Assembly (NCBI GenBank): GCA_020635565.1
Contig: JACJZN010000007.1
Location: 186,001-250,000 of the forward strand
Length of the DNA: 64,000 nucleotides
Reading direction: 5' to 3'
From: Flavobacteriales bacterium
Lineage (GTDB): Bacteria > Bacteroidota > Bacteroidia > Flavobacteriales_D > Parvicellaceae
A program made the translations under genes and the position numbers. The notes under the pieces are model-generated. The model saw only the letters and a program-made list of their open reading frames with translations, did no database searches and had not been told where the DNA came from. Below are positions 19,201 to 25,770 of this stretch, piece by piece (within the stretch, counting starts at the first letter, position 1; the number at the start of each line of letters is the position of its first letter).

Positions 19201-21632
19201 GAAACGAATGTGGAACAGTTACAGGGAATATGACTGTTAACTACACCACTCCTGTGGCACCTCCAACTGTAACGATTACCGTTCCTACAGCAGATCCATA
19301 TTTGACATTTAATGGCAATATGAGCGCAAAGGCTTCCATAACTGGTGTTGATACGAAAAGTCAGATCCAAGTTTATTTAAATGGTCTATCTGTGTCTAAC
19401 TTTAGTTACAGCACTAGTGCTAAGCAAATAACAGTTCCTTTGAACTTGACAGTTGGAACATATACGCTTAAAGTAACGGCTACTAATAACGCTGGAAGTG
19501 CGTCTGATGAGACAGAAATTGGAATACAGGAGCAATGTCAAGATCCAATGATCACGCTTACACAGCCTACTTCTGCATCCGGATCTTCCATCACATTTAA
19601 TACATCAAACAGCAAAGGATCAATAATTGCAAATATTGAGCATGCTACGAATATTGTGTTCAAGATAAATGGTCAGGCAAACACAGGTTACAACTATGAT
19701 CCGGCAACTGGTAACTTTGAGTCATTCTTACATCTTACTGAGGGTACAACTGTGTATACATTGAGTGCAACGAATAACTGTAATGTAACTACTCAGAAGA
19801 CGGTGAGTATTGTATATACTCCTGCTCCTGTCGAGTGTAATGAACCTGTAATAACTTATACCAATCCATCTACCAATCCTTATACATCAACAAAAGCAAA
19901 AGGAGTGGTGATTTCGGCTTCAGTATCTGAAGTTTCCAATTCAAATCAATTGGTATGTACTGTTAATGGAAGCACAGTTCCTCACACATTTAACAGTGCT
20001 ACGAAGTCAGTTTCATTTACAACTGGATTAATGGAAGGAAACAACCCGATATCAATTACAGCAACGAACAATTGTGGAAGTACAACTGAACAGATCACGG
20101 TAGTTTATGATAAACCAACACCTAGACCTGAGGTTCAGATTACAACTCCAGCACAGGATCCTTATACTACGAGTAGTTCAAATGTTCTGGTGACTGCGAA
20201 TGTGTTGAATGTGTCTGGGCAGAGTGCAATATCGATGACAGTTGATGGTCAAGCGTTTACAAATTTTTCATACAGCTATACAACCAAAGTGTTAACTAGC
20301 AACTTGACATTGGATAATGGAAGCCATACCATAGTTGTGAAAGGAACAAACAGCTCTGGATCAGCTCAAGATCAAACGGTTATTGAAGTGGCGATACCAG
20401 TTACTCCTCCAGAGGTTAATATTGGTAACGTAACTGGGTCTACAAGTTCGAATCCATATGTTGCACCAAGTTGCGTTCAGTTCAATGTAACGGGAGTAGT
20501 TACTAACGCAAGTGGTTCGGAAGTAACCTATGTGGTTGATGGTATTAGTGCTTCTGGAGTTAGGACAAATGCTCTATCTCCGTCCATGCTTCAATTCTCT
20601 GTTCCGGTGACATTTGTTCAACCAGGACAAGTAGTTACTTTGACAGTTACTGCGACTACGGAAGATGGAACGGATAGCCAAACAGTGTACTTGACTTGTC
20701 AAGGAACAACAACGCCAGAAGATCCCAACACGAATGATGGTGGAAACGGTGGAACAAATACTGGAAATATCCACAATACGCTTCCAAATGGTAATGGAAA
20801 TGGAGGTGAAGAAGAAGGAAATAACGGTAATGGAAACAGTAATGGAAACAATGGACACGGGAACAATGTTGATGGTGTAGACTCGAGTAATCCAGGACAA
20901 GGCGGAGGAGGACCGAATGGTCAAACGGATGCTTCAGGAAACACGGATGATGAAGGTGGAAATGGCAACTCTGGAAATAATGGTGGTGGTAACGGAAATG
21001 GTTCTCAAATGGGAACAGTTACTCCTCCAAATACACAACAGCAATTGGAGCAGGAGAAAACAACTCAGTACAATGATTATATTAAGAAAGCAGATTCATA
21101 TTACAGCCAAAAGAATTATGATGAAGCATATAACTATTACCAGAAAGCTTCTTCTGCGAAACCAAATGAATCATATCCAAAAAACCAAATGAATTCGATT
21201 GTTGGAATCAAACAACAACAGGAAACGGATGCTGCTTATGATGCAAAAATCAAGCAGGCAGATATTTACTTTAAAGCAGGCAAGTACACCACTGCGAAGA
21301 CATACTATACGCAAGCACTTTCAGTGAAGCCTAATTCATCTTATGCTAAAGGTAAGATCTCTGAGATCGATGCTAAACTGAAGGAAGCAGAGAAGCCTGT
21401 AAATGTGGTAAAACCAACGAATCCAGTTGTGAAGCCGACCAATACAGGAGGAGGAGCGAAAACGCCAACCACTACGACAAGCGGAGGTTCAAAAACGAAT
21501 ACTACTCCAACTACTGGCGATAGTAAAACAACCACTCCAACTACTACGACCACGAAACCAAAGACTACTACACCTGATCTAACAAAACCTAAGGTATCTT
21601 CGCCAACTCCAAAGGCTGTGGTGACACCTTAA
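16248..21632 (+). CDS. giant surface protein: N-terminal barrel, about 12 Ig-like repeats, TPR, Thr/Pro-rich tail
   Basis: 1794 residues from the ATG at 16248 (MKKYLLLLIALIG signal, cleavage after VNAQ); a longer in-frame start 54 bases earlier would bury the signal peptide. Residues 20-290 look like an outer-membrane barrel domain. From about 300 to 1480 run some 12 Ig-like repeats of 80-95 residues, each with NPY/NPST near its start, a VNG..TNFSY hairpin and an ending like VTGTNxxGSD. Some repeats carry Cys pairs (ATNNCG). Then comes a Gly/Asn-rich linker (about 1485-1600), two TPR units (1610-1700) and a Thr/Pro/Lys tail. No T9SS sorting domain is seen. Export route and role are unknown; an adhesin or envelope scaffold is plausible. 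Confidence 0.85.
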   Translation: MKKYLLLLIALIGITSFVNAQGSKFVNYERDNGWNIGFNMGATWQPREGILIGNHIDSLLLSGDKTKPYAGFGGGMTLGKSIYEREGSFFAVDLRGRYLGSYNAGWSGVPEYSYELTGDTSGASFGFRNYKMNLHEFSLEAVLTLNRLRERTGIILYGFGGIGATLNNVKSDYRDFTGSHYDYSVSQFGINSVDTSQNAQTIAAQVKEISDLDFETTITNTRFSLVPSWGVGFGYQIGPSFSMGVEYKLAYDILGDEFDGGASNMLKDNIMDKYHYTGVFFRWNILSGGQTFTVDPDPDPWTPNPTNPTTVVPNPPVANNKPLVNIYNPSSNNKEVHNPTYTIKAKIYHVETQSGVKFSQNGLNITNFSFNPTTDEFTAQVYLYPGSNVFEITGTNPYGSDQDSRIIILQQEVQQVPPPIVTYTNPVQDGMTVSQPQFTVVSNVLNVAGKGDITFTFNNQTSTNFTYNTSSKVLTSVVTLVPGKNVITVKGVNSVGSDIETITINYHKPVTVQPPVVKITNPSTNPYTTNSPVEVIQGTVHYVDGASDINVSVNGNQVTNFTYSTLTKKISFSANLIVGANVVQITGTNQFGTDAATTTIIYKPSEVMPLPIVEFIVPATSPYWSPANNVTLKATVLNVTSKQYISVNVNGVNTTAFSYNSISKEVSFNVNLINGNNVFKVTGTNTVGSDFDEQIIIHKLVQEQPPVVNITNPGSNPHNTMVGTQIINAEIQHVETVTGVTAKFNGQTITNFTFDPISDKFVYNATLLLGANILEVTGTNSVGTASKSQTIIYTQPVNECDKPVIALTQPAAQSKTVPGLNTPSGNNLTINTSNSKGSIIGKITGSSTVDFKINGVSSPGYNFNSNTGDFETFLHLEEGANNYQLVATNNCGTTITSVTYIYTPEEQPCDNPVIQWVYPTASPFNYTGPAAISLSASVLGVDNPTKISVKINGQDRKFVFDPISGNLAFGGNLNEGANNVVITARNECGTVTGNMTVNYTTPVAPPTVTITVPTADPYLTFNGNMSAKASITGVDTKSQIQVYLNGLSVSNFSYSTSAKQITVPLNLTVGTYTLKVTATNNAGSASDETEIGIQEQCQDPMITLTQPTSASGSSITFNTSNSKGSIIANIEHATNIVFKINGQANTGYNYDPATGNFESFLHLTEGTTVYTLSATNNCNVTTQKTVSIVYTPAPVECNEPVITYTNPSTNPYTSTKAKGVVISASVSEVSNSNQLVCTVNGSTVPHTFNSATKSVSFTTGLMEGNNPISITATNNCGSTTEQITVVYDKPTPRPEVQITTPAQDPYTTSSSNVLVTANVLNVSGQSAISMTVDGQAFTNFSYSYTTKVLTSNLTLDNGSHTIVVKGTNSSGSAQDQTVIEVAIPVTPPEVNIGNVTGSTSSNPYVAPSCVQFNVTGVVTNASGSEVTYVVDGISASGVRTNALSPSMLQFSVPVTFVQPGQVVTLTVTATTEDGTDSQTVYLTCQGTTTPEDPNTNDGGNGGTNTGNIHNTLPNGNGNGGEEEGNNGNGNSNGNNGHGNNVDGVDSSNPGQGGGGPNGQTDASGNTDDEGGNGNSGNNGGGNGNGSQMGTVTPPNTQQQLEQEKTTQYNDYIKKADSYYSQKNYDEAYNYYQKASSAKPNESYPKNQMNSIVGIKQQQETDAAYDAKIKQADIYFKAGKYTTAKTYYTQALSVKPNSSYAKGKISEIDAKLKEAEKPVNVVKPTNPVVKPTNTGGGAKTPTTTTSGGSKTNTTPTTGDSKTTTPTTTTTKPKTTTPDLTKPKVSSPTPKAVVTP

Positions 21633-21689
21633 GCAGCAGAGACCTTCTCATAATTACAGAGGGTGATCAAATTGTAGCATCATTTACTT

Positions 21690-21750
21690 AAATCCTGATT
21701 CTGTCTTATCTCGCTTTGAATTTCAGAATCAGGATTTCTTATTCTATTTT
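21690..21750 (+). terminator. hairpin terminator after the giant protein gene
   Basis: A perfect 14-bp inverted repeat (21690-21703 AAATCCTGATTCTG and 21724-21737) encloses a 20-base loop and is followed by a T-rich tract. It lies about 60 bases downstream of the stop at 21632. Confidence 0.75.
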
Positions 21751-21752
21751 TG
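21745..21752 (+). promoter_or_regulatory. putative -7 element for the DUF6265-like gene
   Basis: TATTTTTG matches TAnnTTTG exactly and lies 19 bases before the ATG at 21772. It sits at the tail of the upstream terminator. No strong -33 element is seen. Confidence 0.45.
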
Positions 21753-21771
21753 AAGGTATAAATTGCATTCA

Positions 21772-22281
21772 ATGAATTGGAAAGTCATAATATCATCGAT
21801 TTTGTTAAGCATCGCGGTAGTAGCTTGTGGATCCTCAGAAGAAACAGAAGAAAGTGTTGCGCTAAATGTTAACTCAACCTTGGAACAGGTGTTATGGTTG
21901 GAAGGAACTTGGGTAGATGAAACAACATTTGGATTTAAACAACCTCCTCAGCATTTACACGAGACCTGGAAGGTATATTCTGATTCGATTAGCGGAGTTG
22001 GCTATAATGTGCAAGGCATGGATACAAGTATTACAGAGCGCATTGCGATCATGATAGTTAATGATAAATTGACGTATGTGGCCAGACCAAAAAATCAGGC
22101 ATTGGTGACCTTTACCGTTACTTCAGCTTCAACTTCTCAATGGGTATTTGAGAATAAAGCGAATGATTTTCCGCAAAAATTGATCTATAAGAAGTTACCA
22201 AACGACTCTATGTCAGTTACACTAGAAGGAATTCAGAATACGATGGAAAGAAGCATAGAACTGAAGTATAGAAAAAAGTAA
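21772..22281 (+). CDS. DUF6265-like lipoprotein
   Basis: 169 residues from the ATG at 21772 (an in-frame TTG three codons earlier is less likely). The lipobox VVACG follows a short hydrophobic core. The mature domain has LEGTWVDE, HETWKVYSDSISGVGYNV, KLTYVARPKNQ and VFENKANDFPQKLIYK, the pattern of DUF6265-type beta-barrel domains (lipocalin-like). Function is unknown. The next gene starts 3 bases downstream, so the two are almost certainly co-transcribed. Confidence 0.75.
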   Translation: MNWKVIISSILLSIAVVACGSSEETEESVALNVNSTLEQVLWLEGTWVDETTFGFKQPPQHLHETWKVYSDSISGVGYNVQGMDTSITERIAIMIVNDKLTYVARPKNQALVTFTVTSASTSQWVFENKANDFPQKLIYKKLPNDSMSVTLEGIQNTMERSIELKYRKK

Positions 22282-22284
22282 ATC

Positions 22285-24270
22285 GTGAAAGCTTTAACAC
22301 TTCTTATATCATTGATATTTCTTCAATATTCCATGGGCCAGGCATCCATATCCAAATTGGATTTTGGTAAATATAATAAGCAGGGAAAAATTAAAGCTTA
22401 TCCGGATTATCTTCATGAATTAGAGCATGAGACTTTTATTGATCTAGCTGAGGCAGAAGTTCACTACTCAAGAGTTTTTTTTCAGGATACTACTTCCATG
22501 AGTTTAAATGGATACCTTATTGAATTTAATAAGGATAAAATCGATCCTAATTCTGCCGAAATACAACTGTACAGCGACTACGTTAGTAATTCAGATTGGA
22601 ATTTGTATCGAAACTACGTGAAAGATTCAATAGCACGAAGAATTCTTGGTGAAGAAATGGGTGCAGACAAGTGGTTAGTCTTAAATAAGGATTCTGAAGG
22701 AAAAGTAAAACATGAGTCTGAATGGAACTTGAATTGGGACGAAAAAATCAATTTTTCAAAAACTACACACAACGTACAATTTCCCTATTTGTCCCAAATG
22801 TTTTACTACCCTCATGCTCGTTTCAATAATGAAATGAACATTGATGAAAGAAAGCTAAACTATTTGTTTTATTGGATTGATTTTCAGGGTTATGAAAGAG
22901 CAAATGCCTCATTTATCAATCGAAATATCGTAGCTAAAGAAGCTTACTCTAAGAAACCGGATTTAAGGGATTATATAATAAGGGAGATTAGCCCAGTGTA
23001 TAGAGATTCCACTATTTGGATCAAGGACACATCATTAAATCATTTTGGCAATATTGAAGATGGACTTGTGACCCATTATAATACCCATAAGGAATATGCT
23101 GAAATGCCTGTAATCGGAATCAGTCAGCCTCAAGCCAGAAGTTATTTGAAATGGTTAGAATTGAATCATAACAAACATTTGGTTGAAAGTAATGCCCCAT
23201 ATTTTGTAAAGTATGAACTTCCGATAGTTGGGCCATTAGAAACCCTTCCAAAAATGGAAATTCCATCTTTTGAACTGGATACCTGGATGATCTCAAATAA
23301 ACAATATAAGGCTTTTGTGGAGTATGTTAGAGATAGCATTGCTAGAAGAATATTAGGTGAAGAGTTCGAATCAGAGGGCTATTTAAATCCAAAATATGAT
23401 AATTTTCTTCAAGAACTTGATAAGTCAGAATGGAATCTGAATTGGGCAGGGAAGATCGACTGGTCTCGTAAAACGAGTGGTGAGAAATATGATAAAGATA
23501 AGAAGCCTCCTTATGGCATTTTAGACATGTTATATTATCCAGCATATAATGGAGACACGAATTTAATTGATAAGAGGAAATTAATATTCGAGTACTTTTT
23601 TTATGATTTTAAAACAGCATCAATTGAGCCGAGAAGATCGACTATGGACAACTTTGATTGTTCGAGGGAATATGGTTATAACGTTGAGAAGAAATGCATT
23701 GGTTGGGATGAGCCTATCGACTGTTTTAGAGGTAATTCTCAGTTCTTGGGGAAGGACTTAGATTTGTCATATGTCAATAGTAGAATGGAATCACAGGATG
23801 TGTTCTCTCATGAGGATAGATCAAACTTCATCATAAGGGATAAAATAAACATTTACCCTGGGATTAATTATAGGGATTTCAATAAGCTTAGTGACAAATA
23901 TTGCCAATGGGGTAATGTTTATAATTATGATAATCCTTGTATGGAATATGATTGTGAGATGTGTCCGCAAATTGAGGACTGGGAATCAGAGATACCAAGT
24001 GAATATGATTTTGACACGAATCCTGATGCACCCGTTCAAGGATTGACTTATTATCAATTCAGAGCCTATTGGTGGTGGTGGAATAAGGAGAGAAGGAAGG
24101 TTGTAAAAGGAAACCCTGTTATTGCGGATTATATTCCTTCAAAGGATGAATTTCTTAAGATACAAAATGGCGAATCAGTGATTCACCCAAAGGAAGTTCA
24201 TGAATTGCCTTCACCTACATTTAATTACGTGGTGAAATTCTACAAGATCCAACCTTCATCAAACAATTAA
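22285..24270 (+). CDS. GldK-like protein with two tandem FGE-type halves
   Basis: 661 residues, GTG start 3 bases after the previous stop; signal peptide ends YSMGQ. The protein is two diverged copies of a GldK-like unit. Copy 1 (about 85-290): YVKDSIARRILGEE, DERKLNYLFYWIDF, DYIIREISPVYRDSTIWIKD, MPVIGISQPQARSYLKW. Copy 2 (about 325-600): MISNKQYKAFVEYVRDSIAR, DKRKLIFEYFFYDF, NFIIRDKINIYPG, APVQGLTYYQFRAYWWWW. These follow the order seen in the T9SS/gliding lipoprotein GldK (formylglycine-generating-enzyme fold). The conserved C-terminal FGE core is missing, and no lipobox is seen. A non-enzymatic envelope role is inferred. Confidence 0.7.
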   Translation: MKALTLLISLIFLQYSMGQASISKLDFGKYNKQGKIKAYPDYLHELEHETFIDLAEAEVHYSRVFFQDTTSMSLNGYLIEFNKDKIDPNSAEIQLYSDYVSNSDWNLYRNYVKDSIARRILGEEMGADKWLVLNKDSEGKVKHESEWNLNWDEKINFSKTTHNVQFPYLSQMFYYPHARFNNEMNIDERKLNYLFYWIDFQGYERANASFINRNIVAKEAYSKKPDLRDYIIREISPVYRDSTIWIKDTSLNHFGNIEDGLVTHYNTHKEYAEMPVIGISQPQARSYLKWLELNHNKHLVESNAPYFVKYELPIVGPLETLPKMEIPSFELDTWMISNKQYKAFVEYVRDSIARRILGEEFESEGYLNPKYDNFLQELDKSEWNLNWAGKIDWSRKTSGEKYDKDKKPPYGILDMLYYPAYNGDTNLIDKRKLIFEYFFYDFKTASIEPRRSTMDNFDCSREYGYNVEKKCIGWDEPIDCFRGNSQFLGKDLDLSYVNSRMESQDVFSHEDRSNFIIRDKINIYPGINYRDFNKLSDKYCQWGNVYNYDNPCMEYDCEMCPQIEDWESEIPSEYDFDTNPDAPVQGLTYYQFRAYWWWWNKERRKVVKGNPVIADYIPSKDEFLKIQNGESVIHPKEVHELPSPTFNYVVKFYKIQPSSNN

Positions 24271-24962
24271 TTAATTTGATCGTTCGTCTCAATAGCACAC
24301 GCGAATTCCCACATTTCCAAAATGTCATGATAGGGAACTTCGTATTTTTCAAAAATGGGATTGTCTGGAATAAGTTCAAGCAATTTTTTTCTAGGATGTG
24401 GGTTTACTCTTTTGTAGGTACAACCCTCATTTCGAGTCAAAATAACATAGGTTTTATCCTTTTTGATTTCAGACATACGCTCCACCAATTTACCTACTAC
24501 ATATGACCCACTTTGTAACGGCAACATAGAATCACCCTGGATCTGGAAAGCACGATGTTTGCCTGTGGTCAGGAAAGGAAGCGTAAATGCATCCAGATTT
24601 TCGATGTATTCTGCATCAGCATAACCTTCCAAGTAACCTGCAGAAGCTCTCTGAGGTATCAACTCGATGTAATTATCATTTCCTTCTTCGTCCATTTTCA
24701 AGGGTAGTAGAATTCGGTTGTTATCCAATTTCATCAAATGATCCATCGAAACCGTGGTAAGGTCCACTTTCAACATTACATCAATAGTTACATTATAGAA
24801 TTTTGATAGACGAATCAAAACATCAATAGGAACCTCTATCCTGCCTGTTTCATAAGATGCATACCTAGATCGACTAACCGCCAGATGATCGGAAATTTCA
24901 TGTTGCGTTAATCCTTTGAAATGTTTTCTAAGGAATTTGATGTTCTCTACAATCAGACTCAT
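24267..24962 (-). CDS. XRE-family repressor with S24 (LexA-like) domain
   Basis: 231 residues from the ATG at 24962; a TTG nine codons upstream lies inside the promoter. An N-terminal helix-turn-helix (about residues 5-60: LTQHEISDHLAVSRSRYASYETGRIEVP) is joined to a C-terminal S24 peptidase-like domain with an Ala-Gly bond in PQRASAGYLEGY, the catalytic-Ser motif FQIQGDSMLPLQSGSYVVG and the Lys-bearing CTYKRVNP. All parts for self-cleavage or inducer sensing appear present. It converges on the GldK-like gene with a 4-base overlap. An inverted repeat over its own promoter suggests autoregulation; no SOS gene is adjacent. Confidence 0.87.
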   Translation of the reverse strand: MSLIVENIKFLRKHFKGLTQHEISDHLAVSRSRYASYETGRIEVPIDVLIRLSKFYNVTIDVMLKVDLTTVSMDHLMKLDNNRILLPLKMDEEGNDNYIELIPQRASAGYLEGYADAEYIENLDAFTLPFLTTGKHRAFQIQGDSMLPLQSGSYVVGKLVERMSEIKKDKTYVILTRNEGCTYKRVNPHPRKKLLELIPDNPIFEKYEVPYHDILEMWEFACAIETNDQIN

Positions 24963-24977
24963 TGTTTCGTTTTGTAT

Positions 24978-24985
24978 CAAAAATA
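24978..24985 (-). promoter_or_regulatory. putative -7 element for the XRE-S24 gene
   Basis: Reads TATTTTTG on the minus strand, an exact TAnnTTTG match 16 bases upstream of the ATG at 24962. Confidence 0.5.
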
Positions 24986-24986
24986 G

Positions 24987-25011
24987 CAATTAAGAACGAA
25001 TTATCTAATTG
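24987..25011. promoter_or_regulatory. possible operator upstream of the XRE-S24 gene
   Basis: CAATTA at 24987-24992 and TAATTG at 25006-25011 form an inverted repeat with a 13-base spacer, placed just upstream of the -7 element where a repressor would block RNA polymerase. Short AT-rich arms make chance occurrence possible. Confidence 0.25.
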
Positions 25012-25033
25012 AAAAATACACCAATAGGTATTT

Positions 25034-25471
25034 TTAGCTTACCAATGCATCGTAAGAAGCCAGAGAAGTTCTTACCCAATCTGGAACTTCAATGGTCTTT
25101 CTCTCTTTTATATCAAACATGATCTGGGTAGTTGATCCAGTAGCATGAATGATTCTTTTTCCATTTTTCTCAGAAGAAATAGCGTAATCCAACACAAAAC
25201 TTTTTGTTCCGATTTTACTAGTTCTGATATGAACTCTAGGATCCTTGGAAGTAAGCAATAATTCGGAAATGAAATTAACGTTTACACTTGCTATGAGAAA
25301 CATGTCCTTCGTCCAATCCCATTGTGGGCAAGCGTCAATCATATACCTTCCTCTTCCGATCTCAAAGTAGGTGACGTATATTGCATTGTTTGCATGACCC
25401 AATGGATCCATATCATTCCATCGCATTTGTAGAGGGAAGTTAAATTTGAATTGTTGTAAGTCTATTTCCAT
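25034..25471 (-). CDS. acyl-CoA thioesterase, hot-dog fold (YbgC/FadM-like)
   Basis: 145 residues from the ATG at 25471; upstream in-frame codons read through the promoter region. The hot-dog signature RWNDMDPLGHANNAIYVTYF carries the catalytic Asp of 4-hydroxybenzoyl-CoA-type thioesterases, followed by FEIGRGRYM and a long helix, with length normal for the family. It probably hydrolyses acyl-CoA thioesters in the cytoplasm; chain-length preference cannot be read from sequence. It lies upstream of, and in the same direction as, the XRE-S24 gene, about 70 bases away. Confidence 0.88.
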   Translation of the reverse strand: MEIDLQQFKFNFPLQMRWNDMDPLGHANNAIYVTYFEIGRGRYMIDACPQWDWTKDMFLIASVNVNFISELLLTSKDPRVHIRTSKIGTKSFVLDYAISSEKNGKRIIHATGSTTQIMFDIKERKTIEVPDWVRTSLASYDALVS

Positions 25472-25491
25472 TTTTTTAAATAATGATATTG

Positions 25492-25499
25492 CGAAGGTA
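25492..25499 (-). promoter_or_regulatory. possible -7 element for the thioesterase gene
   Basis: Reads TACCTTCG on the minus strand, one mismatch from TAnnTTTG, 21 bases upstream of the ATG at 25471. Confidence 0.35.
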
Positions 25500-25546
25500 T
25501 ATATCATTCTAATAGAAAGGCAGATAATTTCAAAATCGGCTTGGAT

Positions 25547-25575
25547 ATAAAAAAAGCGCACATTTCTGTACGCTT
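25547..25575 (-). terminator. hairpin terminator (minus strand) with GAAA loop
   Basis: On the minus strand a 9-bp stem (AAGCGTACA / TGTGCGCTT, one G-U pair) closes a GAAA loop and is followed by seven T. No gene ends immediately upstream; instead a short sequence resembling the 3' end of the tRNA-Arg at 31640 precedes it (25576-25596). Confidence 0.7.
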
Positions 25576-25770
25576 CTTCATGACCTCGGAAGGTTTATTT
25601 CATGATCCATTTAGCTCCAGAGGCTAAATGTAAAGTCGCGATTCTGACGATTCGATCATTATTGTTTCTTTCGATTAAGGAATAAATTCCAATCTCATTC
25701 AACAAAAAAGTCAAGGTAATACCTTGACTTTCCATTCTTTTGTGATCGTGGCAGAATTCAACCCCGGCCT
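25576..25770. other. intergenic stretch with tRNA-3'-end-like remnant and possible 46-codon ORF
   Basis: 25576-25596 matches 18 of 21 bases of 31635-31655, the 3' end and flank of the intact tRNA-Arg, in the same orientation. On the minus strand an ATG at 25735 opens a 46-codon frame ending TAA at 25595-25597 (start MESQGITLTF, end LASGAKWIMK); it contains the terminator hairpin at 25707-25731, so its coding status is doubtful. Nothing else is seen between the thioesterase promoter and the gene ending at 25771. Confidence 0.35.
25701..25731 (-). terminator. terminator of the DUF1566/T9SS-protein operon
   Basis: A 12-bp perfect inverted repeat (25707-25718 and 25720-25731) is followed on the minus strand by CTTTTTTGTT. 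It lies 40 bases past the stop of the secreted protein gene ending at 25771. Confidence 0.75.
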
